Source of the DNA: Hormiphora californensis
Lineage: Eukaryota > Ctenophora > Tentaculata > Cydippida > Pleurobrachiidae
NCBI GenBank assembly: GCA_020137815.1
Contig: CM035351.1
Location: 477,938-541,937, forward strand
Direction of reading: 5' to 3'
Length of the DNA stretch: 64,000 nt
Of the stretch, positions 10,329-22,318 are shown piece after piece. The position numbers and the translations under genes are program-made. The notes under the pieces were generated by a model, which made no database searches, was not told the origin of the DNA, and saw only the letters and a list, made by a program, of their open reading frames with translations. The number at the start of each line of letters is the position of its first letter. Position 1 is the first letter of the stretch.

Positions 10329-10479
10329 CCAAAAAGCAGGTGCTACTGCAGTGATACAGGAACCACCAGAATGAACCAGACTTTAATAGATTCACGTTTT
10401 ACATAGTGTAATAAAAGACACCCTCCACACATACACAGTCCTCATTATACACCCATGTATTTATTATATATCTCTCAAG

Positions 10480-10571
10480 CAGGAACCGACCGAATCAGGA
10501 AATACTGGTCCTTGATTGGCTGATAACCAGTCACGTGACCTAAATAACGAGTTCTGATTGGTCGGTTCCTG
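10480..10571. mobile_element. 92-bp hAT-type MITE
   Basis: The termini are CAGGAACCGACC and GGTCGGTTCCTG, flanked by a perfect 8-bp duplication CTCTCAAG at 10472-10479 and 10572-10579. An 8-bp duplication is the hAT hallmark. A second copy in opposite orientation is at 48054-48162. Confidence 0.85.
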
Positions 10572-10579
10572 CTCTCAAG

Positions 10580-11548
10580 TTGATGATTTTAGCATTAATC
10601 CATATGTGCGTTTAAACTTTTTAACTGCTCTTGTACATAATACAACAATACGATTCTCTGAGTGAGAGAGAGAGAGTGAGAGAGTGTGTCTGAGAGAGAG
10701 AGAGAGAGAGAAATGTATGTCATTGTCTCCATGATATTTTATGATGAGACAGACAGACATGCATGAGTTGTCAAGCGATTTGCATCTTAAGTTTGGAAAT
10801 GGAAATGAATAATCCCTTGCTGAACCTTGTTTTGTTCAAGGCAAGCTGAAGCTGGGCACACCCTTTAGTGCACTGTCTGGGAGACAGACACCGTTTTGAG
10901 AATCAAAATGGAGTCGGTGTCTCCAGACTGCAACACTGTTGTTCATTTCAAACAGTGGCCAGTGGGTGCACCAAGTTATTCAGTTGAGTTGACAGAGTGT
11001 AAGTCGCTTGAAAATATTTCAATCGCTGTGTCAGAAAGAACGGGAATTAGAATCGAGATAGTGGTGTGGTAATGAGTGTAGAGAGAAATTGAATGAGTAT
11101 ATTTTGAGTGTCGAGTGAGTGAGAGAGAGAGAGAGAGAGAGAGAGTGAGAGAGAGATAGTTTTTGGTTCGTTTTATGGAGTGTATACCAAGGAAACTAAA
11201 TTATATTGTGCAAAGAAAACTGTTTGCCTCGTTCTACTAAAAGTTGTCACCTCAACTTCCATAGATCTCTACAAAACCTCTAATTACAATGATTGTATGG
11301 TCCACCCTAGGGGCAACATCAACGATCCTCCTAGCAACACATGATGTGACCAATTATAGAACGCCTTGTCCGACGTTCCATTTTTCTAGCTCTATGGAAT
11401 TGAGGTGACACCTTTTTCATCGGGAACAGTGATAAATCTTTGATTGGAAATTGAATAAAAGGGATAAAATCGGATAAAATCACACAATTACTGTCCAACA
11501 TCAGTGCATCCTTCAATTTGAAGTTCGAATGTTCATCTCGGCCATAAA
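10580..11548. other. Intergenic with GA microsatellites
   Basis: (GA)n tracts occur at about 10665-10711 and 11120-11155. No coding exon or RNA gene is recognised. Confidence 0.5.
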
Positions 11549-14500
11549 TCATTTCTTATTCCTCCTGCAACTACCCTCTCTATAATCCCACACAGAGCAA
11601 ATATTGGGCACATAATGAATGCCAGTAGCGGCCTTTATTGGTGAGAAATGGGGAATGGGTGGAAGGCCGGTGTGGAGGTTTAGACTTGATTTCATACTGC
11701 TACTCGAGGTGTTCCTGTTCTGAGTTGGGGCTTTCTGTAGTCGAACAGGGTTCAGTCGGTCGGTGTCCAGTTGTAGTAGCCGGGGTATCAGAAGTGGGGC
11801 AGCTACCTCATCCTGTAGGGGAGAGAGCGGGGTAAGTGTTATAGTAGAACTGGCATGGGTATGTTGTCGTATAGAAAGGCCAAGTTCGGGCTTTAAACCA
11901 GGCGGTTAACTGTCAGAGCATTGGCCTCACAACGGTTTATAGTTTGTGAAACAACGTCCCGGTTTTCAATCTCACCTGTTTAGTAGTGTTTCTGTTTGGC
12001 CAGGTTCCAGATTCGGGTGCCTTTGCCACAGGTTTTGTGATGGCTATCTCCTCCAGAGTGGAGGGTAGACCTACTGTTTCTGTTGAACATGTGACATGGG
12101 GGAACAGGATGGAGGAACCTTCCTGTTTCTTAGGGCCAACACTATCCATTATCTTTTTCAGCATCGCTGTGGAATAGAATGGGGTTAGAAGTTGTGACGT
12201 AGAGACGCTGGTAATGGTCAAATCTTCTGTGAAGTCGTGCAACATCTCTGTGTCGGTGCTGCCTTCATGGAATGTAGTTTTGGAGGTCGGGGAATGTGAG
12301 CGGAGTGAAGAGAGTGTTCCCCTGTATGACGGCGCCATACCCCGGTGTCCTCAGATGGGGTCGGCGGCGCCAGACAGGTGTTCCCCGGGAAGTACTCACC
12401 GTTGTGGTTGATGTGTAGCATGGCAGGTCGGACTATATTTTTAAGGGCTCGTGGATCAGGTAGAGAACAGAAGAAGTCTTCCTCCTCCTCCAACATCCCG
12501 GCACTGTATGTCGCCAATTTCCTGGTGGGGGACAGTATAATGGACTTCAGTCTCCAATCATTAAGTTATAAGAGCAGATGGTTTTACTCAGTGTCTGGTG
12601 GTAGCAGTCGAAATTCGAAACGGATGACAAAATCTTGACTCAACCCCGGGCCGTCTTGTCAAATTTCTATATACCCAAGATCGACGTGTAGTTTCTTGTA
12701 CTGAAGATCCAGTAGATCACGTATCCTCCTGTGTAGTATCATTGCTCTATCAATGTCTTCATTGTGTTCCATCATCTCCACCTGGTACAGAACACCATTA
12801 AAATGCAGCCCGGGGTGATGTTGGTCAATTAAAAGAACATCATTCCACCTACTAGTGGTACTACCCCCGGGGGCCCTTATAGTTGTACGTGTTATATCTT
12901 CCCACCCACATGCACATTGCACAGACATTGCACAGACACATGCACACATACCTGGATAGCACAGAGGCGGCGGTACTTTACGTAGGCTTTGAATATCGCT
13001 GTGATCTTCTGCTCTCCTATTTCCAACCACCTGAACAGAAAACATAGTTAAACCCCACAAACCGATTCTTCCCTTAGATATCTCTGACCTACCGATTAAA
13101 CTTGTTGAACCCTTACTCAACAAGATTAAACCACCCCTGAGGGTGACCCCTCCCCAAATTCTGACACAATACCCTCCCAATACCCCCTACAGCTGCCCAG
13201 GTCCCCCTACAAACCTATCTCTATCACCTCATGTCCCAGCGCTCATATTCCACTACCTCCCAGCTCACCTGCCGATAATGTTGGTGATGATCTTGTGTCC
13301 CAAGTTACTCAGTTGACCAGCCCGGTGTGCCACATCTAGTAAACCCACATTCTTCCTCTGATCCGGCACACTAATAAACAGTTTAGGAATCATGGCATCG
13401 AACCCAAAATCATCAGCTGGGGTTTTGTTGTTATTCGTTTCAACAGGGGTCGGTTCCTTCACAGTCACGGCTGACCCGTCAGGTGTTGAGTCAGGGGGTG
13501 GGGGTCGAGGGGAGGAGAGCTGTATGGCATCTTGATCGGATCCCTGACGGCCCCAGAACCGGACCAAAGCCTTCTCTATCGTCCGCACCTCACTCTCCTG
13601 TGTGGAACATTTGAGATAAAGTTTAGATTTTACGAGATGGAGTGGGTGGTTGCCATGGTAACAAATGGTGACGCACCCCGGAATGTCACCATGGCAATGG
13701 ACGGAAGTCTAGAAATTCACGAGAACGAACCTGTTGTTTTTCAAAGTCCAGTTCCGTCTTGATTCTACTGTTCACCCATTGTTCCCTCTTTAGGACCCTC
13801 TCTTTCTCCTTCCTCAGTTTCTCATTGGTGAAATCTGTAACCAGGTAAAAGGACATGATTAGAAGATGGAGAAGGTGGCCAAGAAAACGGAGAATATGGT
13901 GATCACCACGAGGAGAGCGGTCAGTCATCGAACTGACAGGGATACACCGTGCCGGATTGAGGGCAATCTATTCAATTATCTCCCACACACCTAGCATTGA
14001 GAAGACGGTCTTTTCTCGTTCCTTGATCCTCTTATCTAGCTCCTTGTCATCAAGTCGTTTCCTCCCCGACAAATCTCGAATCTTCATGTCCTTTTCCTTG
14101 ATTGTCTGAAAAGCAGATCTTTGATCAGATGGGAAGATCAAGAGTCTTATCAAGTCTTATAAAAAGAGTCGAGATATTGGTAGTTCTGTATTGGTAGTTA
14201 GTAACTACTTAGTCCCTCTCATGACTGTTACCTGATAGACTTCAAACTCGAGGGAACTAAGCAGCTCGGAACTGGATATCCTCAATTGTAGTGGACTTTG
14301 TCCGTACTTGAAGTTCGTCTGGACCACGATCTGAAAAATAGGAAACTTGATATCAGCCCCACCATCTTGGGAATCTAAACGGTACAACTCTGTAGCGAGT
14401 CCTAAACATTTGTTTTGCAATTGGGGGAGGGGTGGGGGTTGCTATGGTGACAAATGGCAACCCTCCCCCGTACCTGAGTAATGTCTTTCCCATTGAGTAC

Positions 14501-17500
14501 TTCTGTCACCATATCTTTGAACCTGTGGTAGTATCAGAGTTTGGGGTAGCGGAGAGAGGTTAGATAAAAGGGAGCTGGAAAGTTCCTAGTTCCTACTAAG
14601 GGGATAACATATACATGATATAGAACATGTGTATTGTGTAGCTACTTTAGGTACAGGTACCTGTTTATTGAGTACACAATCTTATTGAGTTCCTTCTTAT
14701 GATTGCTAAGAATCTTCTCATGTTCATTGATCAGTTTCCTCGTTGTAGCCTCATTCCTTGTCTTCTCCTTTGAGATGAACTCCCTGACCTTCTCCATACC
14801 TCTCTCACTCTGTTCCCTCATTGACGCGATATACTTCTGGAGCACCGCTATATCCTGGGAAGAGAGGGAAGATTGGAGTTGGGGAATTGAGAATTATAGG
14901 AGTTAGGGAGATGTGGAGTTGGGGAAGAGGACGAATCAGGACGAAGGAGGAATTAGGAGATCGGAACACCCGATCGAGGCACCATACTTACATCGACATT
15001 CTTGATGGTTTTGTCTGTGTGAGTGTGAGTCTTATCAAACTCCTCAATAGCAGCCAGGTCACTGCTTGTCATGTAGTGAGTGGGCGCCGCTATACCAAAC
15101 AAATCTGAGGAAATGTTGTTAGTCCCATTCCCACCCTTGCTCAACAACTGTAGCTGGGATTTGTCGGTATGTAATAACTCATTTCCCTGATCGAGATCTT
15201 TGAGTAACATAAGATATTCTGGAGGAAGATTTCTCACCCTGTTTGGCCATGCTACTCCTCCTCCTCTCACTTGGTGCCCCTCGAGCAATGGAAGCCCGTC
15301 TGAGAGCTGTTTCATTCATCATCACACTCGCCTTCCTAGTTCCCCGTCTCTTCCTTTTGAAGTTGATTGAGGGCATCTGGTCGGGGGAGCTGGCTCGGGA
15401 GTCGGGCTCTGTCTGACACTCACCATCTATCATCTGAGAGGAATGGTATGAGTGGAGAAGTAGAGGGGAAGGGCTGGGTATTGGAGAATTGGGGGCTGAT
15501 TTGAGTCTCTAGATTAGAAGTATGAACTGATAATTACTTCTAATAGTAACCACTCTGATGACTATCATTACCTCATTCTCCGTGTTTGTAGACTGGTCAA
15601 TGAAAGCAGTGTAACCACCAACAGAAGACTCAACAATACTGGTAACAGCGGTGAAATGCGACTCCTCAGCAGGGATAGTTTCCTGTTCAACAATATTAGC
15701 TGCCGCCTCCTCCTCCTCTTTCCTTCTTCTCTCCTCCTCTTCCTCTTTCAACCTATCTTCCTCCCTCTGCTTTGCTTCACTCTCCAACTTTGCTTTCTCT
15801 GCTTTGATGGTCTCTGCATCGGCTGTTCCTGCTACAATCGCATCCTCTAGCTGCTTGACGTTGTCTCGGAGAGATGCTACCTCAGAGTTGAGCAGCACTA
15901 TTGTACCCTCCAGATTGCGAACCTGGCGAGGGAGGGGGTATTAACTGCGGCTGTTTGGCACAGTGAAGAGGATTTCAGGTACTACTGGGAAAGTACCTGT
16001 TTGTTTTTCCGCACCAGCACCACTCTGATGGCTTCATTGGAGGATGCTAACTGGGTTAACTTATCTGAAACATCTCAATATTGACACATCTGTTATCGTG
16101 GTTGGGGTGGACAGTTTATTAGATATGGGGAAGTTCAGAGCGGTTTAGAAGGGTTTCGAGACAAAAAACAGAGTCACAAGATTGAATTCAAAAGGTCTGA
16201 TTCAGATGACCTGTACCCTACCTTCGACTTCTTTATCAGACGCCTGCATGACATCCTTCAGTACAGTTTTAGGTATAACAGCCTGCTTCACCTTCTCCTT
16301 GGGCGGCTGCTCCTTCTCCTTCTGTTTTGGTGGTGGTGTCTCCAGGTTCTTGCTTGCCATGGACTCAACCGTTTTGATCTTCACCTTTAGTTTGGAAATC
16401 TCTCCATCCCGCCCCGCTATATCTTCCTTCAGCTTCTCACACTGCTGACTTAGCCTTACCCGGCTTTCTTCAAGCTGAAATAAACAGAGGGTTAGAATCA
16501 GAAAGGCACATTCTATTGAACATATCTGATAACTTGTCATCTCTCTCTACAACGGGAAGATAGCTCTTGTATTGTACCTAGCCTCTCCCTTACCACAGTG
16601 GGTAAGAAACGGGGGGGATGCTATATTAGGGAATTATACTTTGTCTAGGCATCATTCAGACATTTCTTTGTCTTAAATAGCCCTCAAAATGGACTTAAAA
16701 GCAAGTTAATATACCTAGATACCAAAATTTTGGACTTTTTACACCCGGATGAGGCTTGAGGACACTCGACGGGAAGTCTATTTTCGTTAAAAAAAGGGTA
16801 GAAAATTGTTAAGAAGCGGATAAGTCAGTAATAACAGGGGAAAGTGTGTGACAAAAGATTTTCACCACAAATGTGTCCATAAAGGTCATCTTTATCGATT
16901 ACAATCGATGGCATCATTTATTCGTGGTAAAAAGGGTCCATTTCCGGGTGGGCGTGGCACCTTTACTTTGAGTGTAGGGTTATAAGTGTAACTACACTTA
17001 GGAAAGGAGTAGAGATAAAATTCAAATGGTTCATTATCGGTCATATAATATTTAAAATCTATGTCTTTTTTCATAACTATTATATAAACATGGGCATTTT
17101 CTATCGATTTGCCAAGGGAAATTGGGCTAAACCTACTCTGAACCGGTTAAACCGTATAATAGCTAAATACGGCTATGCGCATATCTAATTATCCAATTAT
17201 TTAATTAACCAAATGAGATGGCGACTTAATTCCGGCACCTACCCCCACTAATGCGAGGACGCTACACATTTTGGTGTGGTTATAGTTGTCTCTACCCCGT
17301 TTCTAACGGAAGTTACATTTCTCCTTCTCCAGTTTTTATCAAAATTTCTAAGTTTAATCGCATAATTATGCAACTTTTGCATCCAGTCGCGTCGCAATCT
17401 CCACTTGTACGATGTTCAGGAGGGTCCATATTAACATGTCCCATCAAGAAATATGGCGCCGTCGGGCGCCGTCTAAACTATTTTTACTTTTTTCGCTTAA

Positions 17501-19392
17501 AAAATGGGTCAATTTTTACCATGCACACGGAATTTTTCACTGAGAGCAGACAGTAAAACATAATTTCATGAACTTAAAACCACAAAAAAGATAAATTTAT
17601 GTTTTATAATATCATGCAATGAAATTTTGGAGAAAACATGTACATAATTCCGAAAAAAAGGTATAAAAACAGCCAATTTAAACTTTGAAAACTGAATCAA
17701 GTGTGAAAATTTCCATATGCGCATCATATTTTTAGTCATAACTCGGTCGTATCTCAATATTTTTTGATGCGACTTTTTTTAGCCGATAGAACAGACAATT
17801 TCCTACAAATATACGAAGTTTCAGCAAAATTTATTTTTTCCCTAATATAGCATCGTTACCCACTGTGCTTACTGACTGCTGTACTAAGCCACAGTCCCAC
17901 CATAATACCGACAATAACCATTACCTTGGGAAGTCTAGTCTGTAAGTTATTGATCTTCAGTTGATCCTCTGTAGATTTCTGGTTTGCTAGTTTCAACTCT
18001 CCTTTAAAGTGGGAGATGGTCTTGGATAGGGCACCGATCCTGGGAAGAATGATGCGTTAACTTCTCTCAGCTGTCCCTCTCCTCTCCTGTCCCTCTCCTG
18101 TCCCTCTCCTGTCCCTATTCCCTAATAACAATCCAGCCCACTATGGCACTATTTTCTGAAAACTAAGCAACTCTAACTGGTGGGTTTAGCTGAGTTTTGT
18201 TCCATTACTTATTAATAACTGGAACAGATTCCTCCTCAGTGAAGTCCTGGTCCTTCAGAAACTTGATGATCTCATCCACAATCGGCTGCACTTCCTTATT
18301 TGGATTGAATTCCTCTTGTACGGGAGGGGGAGTGTTCACCGACACCTGCAGATACTGGGGTGTAGTGTTGAGAAAATATATTTGAAACTATTTCAGGACC
18401 CCTTTACTTCAGGCCAGTGCTCTGACAGTAGAAACTAGGTTTGATACCCATGGTGCTATAATATCAGTCCCCCTCTTTTTTACCCTGCGGAGAGAGTTAG
18501 CCAGGCCGGCTAGTTGGTTCCTATCAGTCATCCGGGAGAGCATTCCCATATTTCTACTAGCACGTCTTGCCCGGGGGTTACTAGCCATCATCTCGGATAT
18601 CTCCGACTTGAGGCGACTGAGGGGAGTTTCAAACTTTTAGGCGAGCAAATAAAGGGAGAATTCGCTTTGAATTGAAATAAGTAGGTATTATTCAATTATT
18701 GAATAGCAGGAATGCATAATTAATTACCTGAGCGTGGCGTTACATGTATGAATGTTTTTCTGAATGTTGCTCTTATGTTTGGCGTTCTCTGAGAACAGAT
18801 CCGATATGGCCTAGAGGGAGGTTGCATCATCGAACATTGTAGGAGTCAGGGAACATGTGGGGGTCAGGGAACTGGGAACATGATACTGAACTCCAATTAG
18901 TACTCCAATAACTCACACTAATAGCTGCTGGTTCATTCCACTCTTCCTCCCCCTCTTCATCAGTCTCTAAATCGTCTTCACTCCCATTTCTTGGATGGTG
19001 AATTGTCTCCAGCCTGAACAGCAGATCCTCAATCAGGTCCTCTAATCCCTGCAGTAACTCTCCTCCCTCCTCATTTCTCGCTTGGAGGCTCTCCGAGATA
19101 AGAGAACAAACTCTGATGTTTTCTGATGCCTGCGGGGGGACGTGGAATGGGTGATTGGTCCAACTGATTGGAGAAGAATCAACAATTTAAGAAGAATAGA
19201 ATAGATACCTACATCTCTGGCAATTATATGATCATCATCAGGACCATCATCTAAAAACTTTAGCCGCTCATTGAACAGCTGATACTCGTCAGCTAACTCA
19301 ACCCGGCAGCGAGCTTCCTGTGCCGCCTCAATGTCATTAAATATGCTGGTATCGAACAAATCCTCTATATTGTCGGGTGTCGTAGAATCCAT
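11549..19392 (-). CDS. Large multi-exon coiled-coil protein, family unknown
   Basis: About 20 exons run from the ATG at 19392 (MDSTTPDNIEDLFDTS). Supported segments include 19213-19392, 18917-19129, ~18728-18811, ~18480-18640, ~18220-18360, ~17930-18040, ~16220-16476, ~15570-15925, ~14990-15434, ~14665-14855, ~14232-14331, ~13991-14106, ~13730-13834 and ~13270-13600. The 3' exons lie between 13030 and 11549, ending RRNKK-stop. The product is acidic then heptad-rich (EEEERRRKEEEEAA; KVREFISKEKTRNE), with a basic Ser patch (RKRRGTRKAS) in mid-protein. It would form coiled coils, perhaps in a cytoskeletal or ciliary complex, but I recognise no named family. The frame near 12659-12640, where one reading stops, and the exact 3' exons are unresolved. 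A TIR element splits one intron. Confidence 0.65.
12322..12377. mobile_element. Short TIR repeat, copy 2
   Basis: This is 56 bp beginning CTGTATGACGGCGCC and ending GGCGCCAGACAG, inside an intron of the minus-strand coiled-coil gene. It is GC-rich compared with its surroundings. Confidence 0.65.
16594..17867. mobile_element. 1.27-kb TIR element in intron
   Basis: The ends are CACAGTGGGTAA and TTACCCACTGTG. The next bases also pair (GATGCTATATTAGGGAA on both sides), and the element is flanked by CTTAC at 16589-16593 and 17868-17872. It is AT-rich with no transposase-like ORF, so it is non-autonomous. The superfamily is unclear; a 5-bp duplication is atypical of hAT. Confidence 0.75.
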
Positions 19393-19959
19393 CAGTCATG
19401 GTATGGTACTGCAGACAAAAAGTTGAAAAAGCTAAGCTTCATATTTCGAAAACAAAAGAGGACGTGTCGAGAACAGAAAGCATACGGGAGAGAAGAGCAA
19501 AGTAATCAAATAAAATATGGCCAATTACCGAGCTACTAGGTATATGTAATTGACTTAGGGGGTCACCGCACCGTGACATTGGCAATGTCATACAAAGCTG
19601 CAAGAGAAGCAAACTGAAACTATACACGAAATGTATAAGCAACTTTACACACAGTCAACAAAATGTATTCTGTTACACTGGTTATCGCGCGTTGTACATT
19701 CATCTGCACGTGCCAAATCTGAGCCGCGCGCCATGAATCCTCACAAAGTATTGTGATAGCGCACGCGGTTATTTGACTTTTACACTGCAACACGACGCGC
19801 AATCAAAAAACCTCTACGCGCGCGCTAAAATTTCGCAGGAAAATGACTTTTCAGTTTTCCCTTTCTTGGATTTTCACTTTTTGTTTTTCAATTTCGATTT
19901 TCGTTCCGTCTTACTACGTTTATTTAATAGAACGTTTTGCTCATATCTGACCAAAAGTA
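19393..19959. promoter_or_regulatory. Divergent promoter interval
   Basis: The coiled-coil gene (-) and the WW-domain gene (+) start 567 bp apart and head to head. The interval has GCGC-rich patches around 19690-19820 in otherwise AT-rich DNA. No TATA box stands out. A shared promoter is inferred from geometry only. Confidence 0.45.
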
Positions 19960-21890
19960 ATGTCTCAGCCAGCATGGGCTAGCTGGCCCTTACCTCCAAG
20001 TGAGTTATGAGCAATTATGTGTCCGAGAGTGGACGAAAATGCCAGCCTCAAATTTAGAGTAGTATTTAACCAACGCCCAATTTAGATTGGGAGGCACGAT
20101 ACGATGGGAACTCTCGAAGATACTTTTACATTAACCATGTTACTAAGCAGACTCAGTGGAAGGATCCTAGACAAGTTATTTTCGAGCAGAGACAGCAGCA
20201 GCAGCAGGTAAGTTGCTGAATTTTGTTTTATTCTATCGTTTTAGGATTGGTTCATTTCGTTGCTAATATGTAAGGCCATAGCAGGGTCCAAGTGCCGCTG
20301 AAGAGGCTGCGAGAAGACAGGCTGAGGCACACCGAGCGCAGACACAAGCCCAGGCACAGGAAAGGCAAAGACAAGAAGCAGCAAGAAGGCAAGCCCAGGA
20401 AGAAATGCAACGACAGGAGCATGATAGGAGAATGGCTGAGCAGATGAGGCAACAATATGAGCAGCAGGAAGAGGTTGGATGGACAGAGAGGACGACACAC
20501 AACATGTTACACACCCAAATAAAAGACAACAAACCAACTCAGCAACAGCAGACAGCAACCAAAACCGACCCAACTCATTAGAAAATGTTATTTGATAAAA
20601 AGTTCCCCTTTTCCAAAACCTAACTTTCCTTTCCCCCCAGGAGCCTGAACCAGAACCTGAGGAAGCAGCAGAAGATGAGAACGACTACTTGCAGTAAGTG
20701 CAACTGAATTAATGTGAACTACAATGCCAGTACTCTTTATTCAAAAGGAACCTTATGACTATCAATTTAGCCCACAAAAAGGGGCAGTATATGTTGTATT
20801 TTATCCAATGTATACATTTTAGATTTAATAATAATAATAATAATAATATTATTTTGTTTCAGTGATCTGGTGGATCTTGATGATGCAGATTTTGGACCAA
20901 GTCTGATCGAGCAAGAGGATATGATAGACCAGATGATCAGGAAGTATAAACTAGTTGACAGGGATGTTGTGAAGATGGCCCTGGAAGCATTCAATTGGAA
21001 GATGGACGATGCTGATTCGAGTGTTAAAGAACTGAACGATGAGGTTCAAGCGAGAAATGAAAGGAGAAGGAGAATGATGGAAGAGATGAATTCCTCTACA
21101 TCTCACGAGCCTGAGCCTGTTAGAAGAATACACATTCCCCTCATTTGATGATACAGCAGATAGAGAGCGACAAGAGAGGGAGGATCGAGAGAGACAGGAA
21201 CGTGAGAGACAGGAACAGCAACAAAGAGAAGAAAGGGAGAGGAGAGAGAGGAGAGTAAGGAGTGAAGAGAGGAGAGAGGCTGATAGGAGGCGAGCCAGTA
21301 CCCAAGCATCAAGCAGTAGAAGCAAACAAGAGCGAAGGGCTGAGAGGCGAGCCCGGGAGGAGCAGAGAGCTCAGCAGAGGGCAGCTAATGCAGCCAGATC
21401 ACAGGGTCGAGAGAGGAGTAGACGACAGGAAACCAGTGCACCAGTTCGGAAAAGTGATGCCGTGGGTAGAGATCCTGAGTTGAGTAATGGACGGGATCCT
21501 GCACTGGCCTCTGGACCCACAATTGAAGTTCACGGCCGAGATAAGAGTCTTGCTAAAGGTCAGTAGTTTCACAACAAACATTAGGTTCTTAACTTTTGAA
21601 TATGCTCCGATCTCACGACTGATGTAGTTAGAATTATTCCACCTACCGTGCTCTATCGGGTTCTCCGAGAGCGGAAACAAATTAAAACAAGTCAGTTAGT
21701 ATTTGTGATTTAACACTCCCCTTTTTTATCACCAGGTCGCGATACGAGTCTGTCTGTTGGACGAGATGGCTCCCTGAGTGTCGGCCGGGACCCATCTCTC
21801 CTTGGTGTGCGTGAGAGGTATTCTGTGGGTACTGATAGTTCACTAGCCCATGGCCGTGATGCATCTCTCCTACTGTCCGCTACTGCGTGA
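19960..21890 (+). CDS. WW-domain, CUE/UBA-like, charged-coil protein (one frame break)
   Basis: Exons are 19960-19999, 20086-20207, 20285-20473, 20641-20693, 20863-21558 and 21736-21890. Residues 10-42 form a WW domain (PLPPNWEARYDG...INHVTKQTQWKDPR; Trp15 and Trp38), a binder of proline-rich ligands. A Gln/Arg/Ala-rich coil follows. Then an acidic EPEPEPEE stretch leads to a helical segment (EDMIDQMIRKYKLVDRDVVKMALEAF) resembling a CUE/UBA-type ubiquitin-binding fold. After that comes a long RE/RQ coil and a tail with seven GRDxSL-type repeats. Near 21122-21125 one extra A breaks the frame; removing it restores every downstream exon phase. The donor at 20474 is weak (GTTGGA). The family is not recognised; a ubiquitin-linked adaptor role is inference. 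Confidence 0.7.
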
Positions 21891-21947
21891 AGATGTTAGA
21901 TGATGAAATATTACTGTCTACTGAACAGTGAACAATGAACAATGTAA

Positions 21948-21953
21948 AATAAA
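21948..21953 (+). terminator. Poly(A) signal of WW-domain gene
   Basis: AATAAA lies 58 bp after the stop codon. The interval to 22318 holds short ATCGAACTGTTATC direct repeats and no gene. Confidence 0.65.
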
Positions 21954-22318
21954 CCCAAACTCTGTATAGATCTTTGTTTGAAGAACAAATGACTAAAAAA
22001 TAGCTTTAGTTTTCTGATGTATTATTATGTATCTTTCCCATTATTTTCTGCAACCATGAGTTATCGAACTGTTATCGAACTGTTATCATGAGTGATATCG
22101 AACTGTTATCATGAGTGATAAGTTATCAAACTGTACCGTGTTTTTAGTTAATTTGCACTTTATCCAACAACTGAACCACCGCGTTTCTCTCACTCTAAAG
22201 ACTACATTTACCAAATCCCAATATGTTGACTCAATCAACAGCCCCAAATCCCAATTACTAACACTCTAAATAACTCCAATTAACTCCAATTAACTCCTTT
22301 ATATTCAGATCTAGAGAC

